Assembly (NCBI GenBank): GCA_949282745.1
Contig: CASDQM010000017.1
Coordinates: forward strand, 1-43,503
Length of the DNA: 43,503 nt
Source of the DNA: an uncultured Sutterella sp.
GTDB taxonomy: Bacteria; Pseudomonadota; Gammaproteobacteria; Burkholderiales; Burkholderiaceae_F
Direction: 5' to 3'
Under the pieces are notes generated by a model, which was given only the letters and a program-made list of their open reading frames with translations, made no database searches and was not told the DNA's origin. Positions 7,773 through 15,784 of this stretch are shown here, in pieces; position 1 is the first letter of the stretch; each line of letters starts with the position of its first letter. A program made the translations under genes and the position numbers.

Positions 7773-9149
7773 TCAGCGGTGCGACTTCTTTTCGTAGGCG
7801 GCGAGCTTCGTCTCGAAGTCGTTCAAGGAGCTCCCCACCACCTTGTGAAGCGCCAGGAGCGCGACCAAGTTCGGAAGCACCATGAGGCCGTTGAAGAGGT
7901 CGGCGAGCGCCCAGACGAGGTCAACCTTGAGGACGGCGCCCACGCCGATGAAGAGGCACACGATCACGCGGTAGGGAAGTACCGCGTATTCGCCCCAGAG
8001 GAAGCGCACGTTCTGTTCGGCAAAGAAATTCCAGCCGATGATCGTCGAATAGGCAAAGAAGAAGAGGCAGACGGCCACGAAGCCCATGCCGATGCTGCCG
8101 AGACCCTGCGTGTAGGCCTTCTGCGTGAGTTCAATGCCGGTCGTCTGGAAGTCGAGCACGCCCGTGACGAGAATGACGATCCCCGTGAAAGTCACGACCA
8201 CCACCGTGGCGAAGACGCCGAACATCGCGACGAGGCCCTGAATGGCGGGGTGTTCGACCTTGGCGACCGCGTGCGCGTGCGGGGTGGAACCCATACCGGC
8301 TTCGTTCGAGAAGAGACCGCGCGCCACGCCGAACTGCATGGCCTTGGCGACCGTGAGGCCGAGGGCGCCGCCCGCGACGGCCTGCGGATTGAAGGCCGCT
8401 TCAAAGATGAGCGCGAAGGCGGGACCGACTTCGGAGAGGTGTTCGAGGATCACGTAGGTGCCGCCGATCAGGTAGACCGCAGCCATGATCGGAACGAGCT
8501 TTTCCGCGACGCTCGCGAGACGGCCGAGACCGCCGAAGAAGACGAGACCGGAGATGACGGCGGTGATGACGCCCGTCACCGCAAGCGGGGCCCCGAAGGC
8601 CGTGTTCATGGCCTGCGAGATGGAGTTCGACTGCACGGCGTTCCCGATGCAGCCGAGCGCGATGATGATGGCGATCGAGAAGAAAATGGCGAGCGGCTTG
8701 AATTTCTTGCCGAGACCCTGCGTGATGTAGTAGGCTGGACCGCCCACGACGTGGCCGTTGGCGTCATGACCCTTGTAGGTCTGCGCAAGGACGGCTTCGG
8801 CGAAAATCGTCGCCATACCGAAGAAGGCCGCGACCCAAAGCCAGAAGAGCGCGCCCGGGCCGCCCGAAACGAGGGCCGTGGCGGTACCCGCGACGTTGCC
8901 GGTACCCACCTGCGCGGCGATGGCGGTGGCGAGCGCCTGGAAGGAACTCATTCCCGATTTGTCGGCGCGTTTGCCAAAGAACGAAGCGCCGCCGAAGAGG
9001 TAGCGCGCGGCGAGGCCGAATTTTCGGACCTGAACGAAACGCAGCTTGATCGTGTAGAAGATCCCCGTCCCGCACAGAAGCGGAACGAGGAAGAATACGC
9101 CCCAAAGGACGCTGTTGATTTCGGATACGAGATGATTGAGGAAGTCCAT
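7773..9149 (-). CDS. Sodium/alanine(glycine) symporter, AGCS family
   Basis: Inner-membrane symporter of 458 residues. Visible family features are an N-terminal 'NSVLWGVFFLVPLLCGTGIFYT', 'FQALATAIAAQVGTGNVAG', 'GGPGALFWLWVAAFFGMAT' and 'GLFSNEAGMGSTPHAHA', all typical of alanine/glycine:cation symporters. The ATG at 9149 gives the usual family N-terminus; codons upstream in the same frame (to 9245) do not resemble the family and would overlap the predicted promoter. A perfect FNR-type box is centred 130 bp upstream, with an A/T-rich -10-like element between it and the gene, so oxygen- or redox-dependent expression is likely. It ends in a terminator before tenA. Confidence 0.93.
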   Translation of the reverse strand: MDFLNHLVSEINSVLWGVFFLVPLLCGTGIFYTIKLRFVQVRKFGLAARYLFGGASFFGKRADKSGMSSFQALATAIAAQVGTGNVAGTATALVSGGPGALFWLWVAAFFGMATIFAEAVLAQTYKGHDANGHVVGGPAYYITQGLGKKFKPLAIFFSIAIIIALGCIGNAVQSNSISQAMNTAFGAPLAVTGVITAVISGLVFFGGLGRLASVAEKLVPIMAAVYLIGGTYVILEHLSEVGPAFALIFEAAFNPQAVAGGALGLTVAKAMQFGVARGLFSNEAGMGSTPHAHAVAKVEHPAIQGLVAMFGVFATVVVVTFTGIVILVTGVLDFQTTGIELTQKAYTQGLGSIGMGFVAVCLFFFAYSTIIGWNFFAEQNVRFLWGEYAVLPYRVIVCLFIGVGAVLKVDLVWALADLFNGLMVLPNLVALLALHKVVGSSLNDFETKLAAYEKKSHR

Positions 9150-9272
9150 GGCGAGGGCAACCCGGAAACGTTGGAAGAGAGGCTCTCTACGGAGCCGTTT
9201 TTCTCGATCATAGTCGCCCGGGTGAAACGCACCCGCGGGAAGCAATGATTTTCTCAGAAAAGATCCTGCTCC

Positions 9273-9286
9273 TTGATCAATATCAA
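9273..9286 (-). promoter_or_regulatory. Perfect FNR-type box upstream of the AGCS symporter
   Basis: TTGAT-CAAT-ATCAA matches the FNR consensus TTGAT-N4-ATCAA at all ten positions. If it lies at -41.5, transcription would start near 9238, and the minus-strand AATCAT at 9244-9249 would be the -10. The 90-nt leader then holds two small hairpins before the start codon. Confidence 0.7.
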
Positions 9287-9373
9287 TATCAACAAGGGGA
9301 TCTCCTCATTGCCAAAAACGGCATTTTTCCGTTTTTCCCTTTTCGAGAAGCTAAACGCGGAAAGCCTGCGCCA

Positions 9374-9402
9374 AGAAAAAGGGCCTCCCGCTGAGGAGGC
9401 CC
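9374..9402 (-). terminator. Terminator of the AbgA-like hydrolase gene
   Basis: Minus-strand GGGCCTCC / GGAGGCCC stem (9381-9388 with 9395-9402) followed by TTTTTCTT. Confidence 0.88.
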
Positions 9403-9426
9403 GCTGAAGTCGAGCGTCGATGGTTT

Positions 9427-10767
9427 TTACCACTCGCCCGAAAGCGCCATGATGACGTTCGTGTAGGTGTCGTAGAGCGTCGTAAGGTAGCGCTCGTCGA
9501 AGTCGACGTTTTCCGTCGTCTGGATGGGCTTGCCGTCGCGCGTCGGCATGGCGCCCACGATGAAGTAGCCGGCCTTGCCGCCTCGCTGCTGCACGCGGCG
9601 GAACATGACGGTCGCGTCGTCCGAATAGGTGACGGTCAGATGCGGCTGAATGTTGCGGCAATAGCGGGCGCGCTTGGCGCAGACCGTGATGAGCTGACTC
9701 ACGCTGTCGTCGGGCGTGAAGTCGACCGCCTCGCCCACGACGCGGTGCTTCATCTGCACGTCAAAGGCCATCGCCATCCCGGCGCAGCGCTGCACGGCCT
9801 CGTGCGCGAGATAGTCCTTGATCTTTTCGTTCGCGCCGCGCACTTCGATCTGCATCGTGGCGTGCGCCGCCACGACGTTGCGGCCTTCGCCCGCGTGGAG
9901 GTTCCCCACGTTCACGCGGGTCATCCCGTCGCCGTGGCGCGGAAGGGCCATGAGGTTGATCGCGGCGTTGGCCGCGGCCATCAGAGCGTTGCGGCCGGTC
10001 TGCGGATGCATGCCAGCGTGCGAGGGACGGCCAATGAATTCAAAGTCGATCTTTTCCGTGCAGAGGAACTTGCTCGGCGCCGTATAGACGGTTCCGGGCG
10101 GCTGATCGAGCCCGAAGTGCGCGCAGATGATCGTGTCGACGTCGTCAAGGACGCCCGAACGAACGAAAGCGTAGGCGCCGCGGGAGCCTTCTTCGGCGGG
10201 CTGGAAGATGAACTTGATCTTCCCCGTGAGTCGCTCCTTGTTGGCGGCGATGAAGCGACCGAGTTCCAGAAGAACGGCCTGGTGGCCGTCGTGTCCGCAG
10301 GCGTGCATCACGCCCGGGCGCATCGAGTGAAAGTTCTCGCTCGTCGGAAGGTGCTCGGGATCCTCGGGTTCGTTGATGTAGAGGGCGTCGAGTTCGGCGC
10401 GGATGCAGATGGTCTTCCCGGGACGCTTCGTGTCAAAGACCGCGACGCAGCCCGTGAGGCCCTCCATGCGGTCGAGAAGATGACGGGGAACGCCCTGGTC
10501 CTTCGCGTAGAGTTCCGCGTGCTCCGCCTCTTCCGGGTCGCGGCCGCGCACATAGTCGGGCTGCAGGATTTCGCGCCCCACCTTCACTTCAAAGCCCAGA
10601 CCGCTCAGCACTTCCGCGGCGCGTGCGGTGCTCAGGAATTCGCACCACCCCACTTCCGGCGTCATGTGGATCGCGCGGCGGCGCTCGATCAGATCGCTTT
10701 CGTGAACGGGGTCCACCCAGTCGGGGAGAAAACCTTCCCGGGGCGTATCGACAACGGAAATCGGCAT
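9427..10767 (-). CDS. M20 amidohydrolase, AbgA-like (aminobenzoyl-glutamate hydrolase subunit A type)
   Basis: Predicted zinc amidohydrolase of 446 residues. Motifs are 'RRAIHMTPEVGWCEF' at the N-terminus, 'IRAELDALYI', metal-binding 'MHACGHDGH', 'FQPAEEGSRGA', and 'RVNVGNLHAGEGRNVV' followed by 'IEVRGANEKI'. The last block and the overall order match E. coli AbgA more closely than the hippurate-type M20 protein at the start of this window. AbgA works with AbgB on p-aminobenzoyl-glutamate; no AbgB or AbgT gene is visible here, so the substrate is uncertain. The ATG at 10767 is preferred over 10833, whose extra residues run into the HU terminator. The gene lies between HU and the AGCS symporter on the same strand, each with its own terminator. 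Confidence 0.88.
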   Translation of the reverse strand: MPISVVDTPREGFLPDWVDPVHESDLIERRRAIHMTPEVGWCEFLSTARAAEVLSGLGFEVKVGREILQPDYVRGRDPEEAEHAELYAKDQGVPRHLLDRMEGLTGCVAVFDTKRPGKTICIRAELDALYINEPEDPEHLPTSENFHSMRPGVMHACGHDGHQAVLLELGRFIAANKERLTGKIKFIFQPAEEGSRGAYAFVRSGVLDDVDTIICAHFGLDQPPGTVYTAPSKFLCTEKIDFEFIGRPSHAGMHPQTGRNALMAAANAAINLMALPRHGDGMTRVNVGNLHAGEGRNVVAAHATMQIEVRGANEKIKDYLAHEAVQRCAGMAMAFDVQMKHRVVGEAVDFTPDDSVSQLITVCAKRARYCRNIQPHLTVTYSDDATVMFRRVQQRGGKAGYFIVGAMPTRDGKPIQTTENVDFDERYLTTLYDTYTNVIMALSGEW

Positions 10768-10798
10768 GAACGGTCCCAAAAAAAATGTAATTCTCTGC

Positions 10799-10841
10799 AG
10801 AAAAAATCCCCGAAGCCGCCAGAGAGACGGCATCCGGGGAT
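10799..10841 (-). terminator. Terminator of the HU gene
   Basis: Minus-strand stem ATCCCCGGATGCCG pairs with CGGCTTCGGGGAT (small internal mismatch) and is followed by a run of six T residues. It overlaps the leader of the downstream AbgA-like gene. Confidence 0.82.
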
Positions 10842-10890
10842 GCTTATTGTACGAGATCGACGCCTCGTACGGGGCAAGCGATACAGTCGC

Positions 10891-11163
10891 TTACTTGACG
10901 GCTTCCTTGAAGGAAGCGCCGGCCGTGAACTTCGGGGCCTTGCAGCCCGGGATCTTGATCACGGTGCCCGTCTGGGGATTGCGGCCCGTACGGGGAGCGC
11001 GTTCCGTAAGGCCGAACGTGCCGAAGCCGATGAGGCGAACGCTTTCGCCCTTGGCGACTTCATCGACGACCGTTTCGAGGAAGGCGTCGAGCATGGCACC
11101 GACCTGCGTCTTGGCGATGTCGGTCTTGGCGGCGATGGCGTCAATAAGTTCCGTCTTGTTCAT
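10891..11163 (-). CDS. hup: HU-family DNA-binding protein
   Basis: Nucleoid-associated dimer-forming protein of 90 residues, the standard HU length. It begins [13 protein letters not shown] and carries the family signature '[21 protein letters not shown]' across the DNA-binding arm, followed by '[14 protein letters not shown]'. The ATG at 11163 has AAGGAG upstream; the longer open frame to 11316 is not supported. The gene stands alone, with a terminator behind it. HU rather than IHF is favoured by the start and the conserved '[12 protein letters not shown]' end. Confidence 0.95.
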   Translation of the reverse strand: MNKTELIDAIAAKTDIAKTQVGAMLDAFLETVVDEVAKGESVRLIGFGTFGLTERAPRTGRNPQTGTVIKIPGCKAPKFTAGASFKEAVK

Positions 11164-11832
11164 TCCAGTAAACTCCTTCGGAGGGACTAAAACATCTACC
11201 CTTGATCGGGAGACGGCCCGATCCAAAGCGCCGTTTGAAGTTTGTATTCGGTGCTTTGTGGAACACGGTCTCACAAGGGCTGCAGGGATTGTCGCCAAAA
11301 AGTCCGAAAAAATCAAGGGTTCCGGATGACGAAAATTCCCTCGCTCTGTTGGAATTTCAGCGTTTGCGGGACCCGGGCGGCGAGACTTGGATTCCCGAAC
11401 GGGCTTTTTAGTTTTAACCTCGACATCAGCCCGTCAAAGGAGCGGACATATCCCGAACTTTCACGCAGAGATCACGCATCCCTTTGTTTTCACCGATGTT
11501 TTAATTCGAGCGAGTCACCCCGCCACACCCCTCCGAGAACCCTACGCCCCCGCTTCGCCGCCAAAAGGAGCGCAAAAGATTTTCCCCGTTAGAAATTGCC
11601 TTGCCGCCCTAAGGATTCGCTCTGCGGCACTGTGACTATTTGCTACATTAATGATCTAGAACAAACCCTTTTGTTGCATGTTTTCCTATCCGAGGCCGTA
11701 AAACGCCTCCCCAAGGCCGCGTCGCGGTCACTCGGCTTTCGATCAGCGGGTTTATGCGAAGAGGACTAATCCCCATGTTCACGGGCGTTTCAGCCTGTCA
11801 TGCTGAAGATAATCCTTTCCGGGACCTTTCGC
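11164..11832. other. Intergenic region between hup and a GNAT gene
   Basis: About 670 bp with no convincing gene. It must hold the divergent promoters of hup and the acetyltransferase. A small CCCG-AA-CGGG hairpin followed by CTTTTTAGTTTT (11393-11415, plus strand) resembles a weak terminator. A TTGC...TACATT pair near 11640-11650 could be promoter-like. The segment 11580-11700 is richer in A+T than its surroundings. Short open frames here show no family resemblance. Confidence 0.5.
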
Positions 11833-12399
11833 ATGCGGTATGAATTTCTCACCTCGACCGAACATGCGCTCTTTGACGCGGCCTTCGATCTTCATGAACT
11901 GAGCTTCCCGCCGGCCCTTCGGCGCAGTCGGGAGAGCTTTGCCCGCGCCTTTTCCGACCCGGACTTCGAGTGCATCGCCTTCCGCGAGAGCCAGGCGATC
12001 ATGGGGTACGCCACGCGCTGGTTCCTTCCGAGCGCCGTCTTTCTCGAGTCGATCGTGGTCGCACCGGAATTCCGCGGTCTCGGCCTCGGCCGACAGCACC
12101 TGCGCGAAATCGTCGCGACGAGCCGCAAGCCCGTGGCGGCGCTCGTCGCCGACGAACTGCCGGGCGCCCTCGCCTTCTTCCTCAACAACGGTTTCCACCT
12201 GAACGACAGCGACGTCGTCGTCCCGCCCTGCCTCCCTGGCGCCGGCCTCCGACGCTTTGCGCTCGTCACGAGTCCCCGTCTGTGGGATGAAAAAGAAAGG
12301 GCGACCGTCCTTGAGGAGATCGCCCGCAAGATCTGTCCGAAGGCCGCCGCCCCGGAATCCGCACTCAGCTCGCCCGACGGGGACGCGGCGCGCCCGTGA
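11833..12399 (+). CDS. GNAT-family N-acetyltransferase
   Basis: Cytoplasmic acetyl-CoA-dependent acyltransferase of 188 residues. The acetyl-CoA binding motif is seen in 'LESIVVAPEFRGLGLGRQHL' (V-x-x-x-x-R-G-x-G-x-G), followed by 'ALAFFLNNGFHLND', the usual C-terminal GNAT helix-strand. The ATG at 11833 gives a normal domain start; an in-frame ATG at 11800 adds eleven residues of no clear value. After the domain there is a tail of about 45 residues ending in a disordered A/P-rich stretch. The last 35 bp overlap the end of the oppositely oriented gene at 12365. Substrate unknown. Confidence 0.83.
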   Translation: MRYEFLTSTEHALFDAAFDLHELSFPPALRRSRESFARAFSDPDFECIAFRESQAIMGYATRWFLPSAVFLESIVVAPEFRGLGLGRQHLREIVATSRKPVAALVADELPGALAFFLNNGFHLNDSDVVVPPCLPGAGLRRFALVTSPRLWDEKERATVLEEIARKICPKAAAPESALSSPDGDAARP

Positions 12400-12898
12400 G
12401 AACGAGCGTCCATTCGGCGGCGAGCGCCTTCAGTTTCTTTTCAAGGCACGCGACGGCTTCCTTGTCGAGGTCCTTCTCTTCGCTCTCTCGCTTCCAGAGG
12501 GCGATTTCCTTGTAGACCGCCTTGTAGTAGGCGAGCACCACGTCCTTGACGGCCTTCACCTGCTCCTCCTCCTTCATGACGGCCGGCACCGGCGTCGAAG
12601 AGAAGAATTCCGGGTGATGCGCCGCGATCTGCTCGAGAAGCAGCGCCCCGGTAAACGGGATCTTCGTTTCGACCAGGGGATGCTTTCCGTAGAGCACCGC
12701 CGCCATGTTCGCGGCCATGGATTCGTCCGTCTGCGCGGCGGCGCCTTCGTTAATCAGGCCCTTCTGGATGCGGTCGACGTTGGCGAGCACCGTAAACGCA
12801 AGGTACTCAAGCTGTCCGCGAAGGCCTTCCGCGTCGAGCACGGGCTTCTTTTCCTCTTCGGCTTCGGGGGTGTCTTCCACACGCTTTTCTTCGGTCAT
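12365..12898 (-). CDS. Unrecognised 177-residue protein paired with the hybrid histidine kinase
   Basis: No family recognised. It is an acidic, largely helical protein with no signal peptide or membrane segment. The N-terminus is charged and low in complexity (MTEEKRVEDTPEAEEEKKP), followed by helical blocks such as 'LEYLAFTVLANVDRIQKGL' and 'VKAVKDVVLAYYKAVYKEI', and a lysine-rich coiled-coil-like stretch 'LDKEAVACLEKKLKALAAEW'. Its start overlaps the stop of the hybrid kinase gene by four bases (ATGA), so the two are translationally coupled and probably act together. The 3' end overlaps the convergent GNAT gene by 35 bp. A role as kinase accessory or output is inference. Confidence 0.7.
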   Translation of the reverse strand: MTEEKRVEDTPEAEEEKKPVLDAEGLRGQLEYLAFTVLANVDRIQKGLINEGAAAQTDESMAANMAAVLYGKHPLVETKIPFTGALLLEQIAAHHPEFFSSTPVPAVMKEEEQVKAVKDVVLAYYKAVYKEIALWKRESEEKDLDKEAVACLEKKLKALAAEWTLVLTGAPRPRRAS

Positions 12899-14793
12899 TC
12901 GGATGTTCCTTTCGGTTGCGGACCGCTTTGCTGCGACCAGATCGCCGCGAGAATGTCGTCGGTGTCCGCGGGTTTTTGCAAAATCACGGGAAAGCGCGAG
13001 AGCGTGAGAACGCCCGCTTCCCGCATGGATCGAAAGTGCGCTTCGATTTCCTCGCGCGCCACGGCCGTGAGCACCACGACGGGGATCGTGCGCCCGAGTC
13101 TCGCCTCGACGAGCGCGGCGACTTCGAGCCCCGTCATTTCGTCTTCGCCGAGATTGTAGTCGGTGACGAGCGCCGCCACCTCACCCTCCTTCTCGGAAAG
13201 GGCTGCAAAAAATTCCTCGTCCGCGACGGCCGCTGCGAGCACCGTGGCCCCGCGGCTCTCAAAGACGGGAAGAAGCGCGTTGCGCAGAATCGGATTGTCT
13301 TCGACGAGCGCGATCGTGCCCGTGAAGCTTCGGGCGGGATCCCGCACGGGCGCGGGCGCCGATTCGACTTCACGCCGCGGACTCGCCGCCTCGGGAAAGC
13401 CCAGGCGAAAGACGGAGCCGCGTCCGGGGTGCGAATCGATGGTGAGTTCCGCACCGAGCGCCTCGGCGATCCCCCGAACGATCGAGAGCCCGAGACCGAA
13501 GCCGCTTCCCGGACGGCGCTTGCCGGCCTCGCCCCGATAGAAGGCGTCGAAGATCTTGCTTCGCTCCTCCTTCGTCATGCCGTCGCCGCAGTCGTAGACG
13601 CCGATGCGAACGAAGCGCTTCCCTCGAAGGAGAAGCCTTCTCGCCGCGACGACCACTTCGGGGCGCGGACTTTTGGGATTCGAATAGTTGATGGCGTTGG
13701 CAATAAGGTTTTTGAGCGCCCGCTCAAGCATCACAGGGTCGGCGTCGAGGGCGACGTTCGTCGGGACCGTACGGAAGCGAAGGCCTTTGGCCTGCGCCGC
13801 GGGTCCGAATTCGGCCTCGAGCCTCGCGAAGAGCCCCTTCAATTCCATGCGCTCGATGTGGGGCTTGTTTCCGCCGAACTCCATTCTCGTCACTTCGAGG
13901 ACCTGTTCAACGAGCGTCGCGATCGACCCGCTCGTGAGCGCGAGCTGATCGACGACGGGCTTCGTCTGGGGAGTGCACTTGCGCTTCAGAATGTCGAGAT
14001 AAATCCCCATGGCCTGGAGGGGCTGTCGAAGGTCATGGTTCGCCGCCGCGAAGAAGCGCGCCCGCCGTTCGCTTTCCTTCTGCGTCGCGCGGCGCGCGTT
14101 TTCGGAACGCTGCACTTCGATGCGAAGGCGCTCGACCAAGCGCGTGTTTTCGGCGTCTGCGAGCACGCTCGAGGTGATGAGTTCGTTGAGTTTTCGGCCC
14201 GAATAGAGAATGAAGCCCGTCACGACGACGAGCACCGTCGTGAGAATGACGGAACTCACGCGGTACTGCGCCGCGACCGCCATCGTCAGGGGCGTCATCG
14301 AAAGAAGCGTGAAGGCCGTAAGCGACGGCATCCAGCAGGAATAGACGGGCCACCCCGCAAACGTCACGGCGACCGTGATCGCGACCGTCATCACCTGCAG
14401 AAGCCCCGAACCCTGCACCACGAAGAGAATCCCGGTCAGGCCCCAGATCGACCCCGTCACGACGGAGAGGAGCGTCCAGCGGCGCACCCAGGCGCGCACA
14501 TTCTTGACGCGAGCGTCGTCGCGCCAGAACTTTCGCACGAAGACGAGCGCCACAATTACCTGCGCGAGCCAGATGACCGACCAGGCGATCAGAAAGACGC
14601 GGCTGTACTCCGTCTCCCAGTACATGAGGACGAGACTGCCCATCCCGATGATCTGCGCGGCGATCGCGACGGGAAAAAGGCGCAGGCTTCGGAGAATCAC
14701 GCTCGAGAGCGTTCTCGCCGTGAGGCTTCTCGTGCGCGAAATGCCGAAGAAGCGCTTCAGAAAGTCAAGCGTAATGGCTTTGGTGAGCGGCAT
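12895..14793 (-). CDS. Membrane hybrid sensor histidine kinase with C-terminal receiver domain
   Basis: 632 residues. The first 200 hold about six hydrophobic segments (membrane sensor). A linker coiled coil (about 205-245) leads to the dimerisation/phosphoacceptor helix 'FFAAANHDLRQPLQAMG' with His253. The ATPase domain shows 'LIANAINYS' (N box, near 363-371), 'DCGDGMTKEE' (G1, near 401) and 'GSGFGLGLSIV' (G2, near 429). A receiver domain from about 492 has the acidic pair 'ED' (498-499), phosphoacceptor Asp545 in 'VTDYNLGE', and Lys607. No separate DNA-binding response regulator is adjacent, so it is an orphan; output may run through another regulator or the coupled downstream gene. The ligand is not evident. 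Confidence 0.92.
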   Translation of the reverse strand: MPLTKAITLDFLKRFFGISRTRSLTARTLSSVILRSLRLFPVAIAAQIIGMGSLVLMYWETEYSRVFLIAWSVIWLAQVIVALVFVRKFWRDDARVKNVRAWVRRWTLLSVVTGSIWGLTGILFVVQGSGLLQVMTVAITVAVTFAGWPVYSCWMPSLTAFTLLSMTPLTMAVAAQYRVSSVILTTVLVVVTGFILYSGRKLNELITSSVLADAENTRLVERLRIEVQRSENARRATQKESERRARFFAAANHDLRQPLQAMGIYLDILKRKCTPQTKPVVDQLALTSGSIATLVEQVLEVTRMEFGGNKPHIERMELKGLFARLEAEFGPAAQAKGLRFRTVPTNVALDADPVMLERALKNLIANAINYSNPKSPRPEVVVAARRLLLRGKRFVRIGVYDCGDGMTKEERSKIFDAFYRGEAGKRRPGSGFGLGLSIVRGIAEALGAELTIDSHPGRGSVFRLGFPEAASPRREVESAPAPVRDPARSFTGTIALVEDNPILRNALLPVFESRGATVLAAAVADEEFFAALSEKEGEVAALVTDYNLGEDEMTGLEVAALVEARLGRTIPVVVLTAVAREEIEAHFRSMREAGVLTLSRFPVILQKPADTDDILAAIWSQQSGPQPKGTSE

Positions 14794-14803
14794 GCCTTTC
14801 TCC

Positions 14804-15769
14804 TCACTTCGAGAGCGTCACGACGCGGCCGTCGGAGGCGAGACGAAGTTCAGCGCCCACGGGAAGAGTTTCGCGCCTGGCGCCGTGTCCGATCGGAAGA
14901 CCCGTGACGATCCGCAGGTCGGGGCGGGCCTTGGCAAAGCGCGTGAGCGCCGTGAGGAAGTCGTAGCCGCCCTGACGCATCGTCACGCGGTCGGCCCCGA
15001 GGAAGTCTCCGAAGAGAACCGCGCGGCAGTTCTCGAACATCCCCGCCTGAGAGAGATGCAAAAGCGACCGCTCGATTCGCCAGGCGGGCTCATTCACGTC
15101 CTCGAGAAACACCGCGTGGGGGCGTCCCGCGAGGCGCTTCATCGGCGCATGAGGCGTCCCCGCAAGGGTCGTCAGCATCGTAAGGTTTCCGCCCCAGAGC
15201 GTCACCGCTTCCTCCCGGAAGGACACTTCCCGAGGATCCCTGCGCACGCCTCCTTCGAACCAAAGCTCGGGCGTGAAGTCGAGCCGCCAGTCCGCGTTTT
15301 GCACTCCGAAGGCCGCGACGGCGCGGGAGAGCGACCCGGAGGGATCGCCTTCGATTCGGCGGTCCGAATCAAAGTCCCCGCCCACGGGACCGTGAAGCGT
15401 CGTGCGGCCCGTATGCGTCCAAAGGGCGTTCAGAAGAACCGTCACGTCCGAGTAGCCCGTGAGCAGCGCGCGGCCCGATTCGAGTTCACTCCAGGGAAGC
15501 TTCGGGAGCAGACACTGCGAGCCGAAACCTCCGCGAAGCGCGAGCGCCACGTCGGCCTCGTCGCTTTGCAGTGCGGCGACGGCGTCCGCAAGGCGCACTT
15601 CGTCGGAGCCCGCAAAGCGCGTCTCAACGCTTCGCACGGACGGCAATTCCGTAAGCGCAAAGCCCCGCGCGCGAATGCCGGCCGCGATGCGGTCGATCCG
15701 CAGCGTGTCGAGCTCGTTTTCTTCCGTCAGATACTGTCCGGCGGGCGCAAAAAGAAGAATCTTGTCCAT
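14804..15769 (-). CDS. ldcA: LD-carboxypeptidase (peptidase family S66)
   Basis: Murein-recycling enzyme of 321 residues that cleaves the L-Lys/DAP-D-Ala bond of released tetrapeptides in the cytoplasm. The serine nucleophile lies in 'LLTGYSDVTVLL' (Ser107), the acidic residue in 'FLEDVNEPAWRIE' (Glu223), and the histidine in 'GLPIGHGARRETLPVG' (His295), in the order and spacing of S66 peptidases. It has no signal peptide, as expected for LdcA. The start has GAGG upstream. The gene lies between tadA and the hybrid kinase on the same strand with short gaps (15 and 10 bp), so the four minus-strand genes likely form one operon. Confidence 0.93.
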   Translation of the reverse strand: MDKILLFAPAGQYLTEENELDTLRIDRIAAGIRARGFALTELPSVRSVETRFAGSDEVRLADAVAALQSDEADVALALRGGFGSQCLLPKLPWSELESGRALLTGYSDVTVLLNALWTHTGRTTLHGPVGGDFDSDRRIEGDPSGSLSRAVAAFGVQNADWRLDFTPELWFEGGVRRDPREVSFREEAVTLWGGNLTMLTTLAGTPHAPMKRLAGRPHAVFLEDVNEPAWRIERSLLHLSQAGMFENCRAVLFGDFLGADRVTMRQGGYDFLTALTRFAKARPDLRIVTGLPIGHGARRETLPVGAELRLASDGRVVTLSK

Positions 15770-15784
15770 GCTGCCTCTTCCCCA

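Noticed and set aside
9150-9240. Glycine riboswitch upstream of the AGCS symporter
   Set aside because: Such symporters often have one, but the conserved glycine-aptamer cores were not found in the leader.
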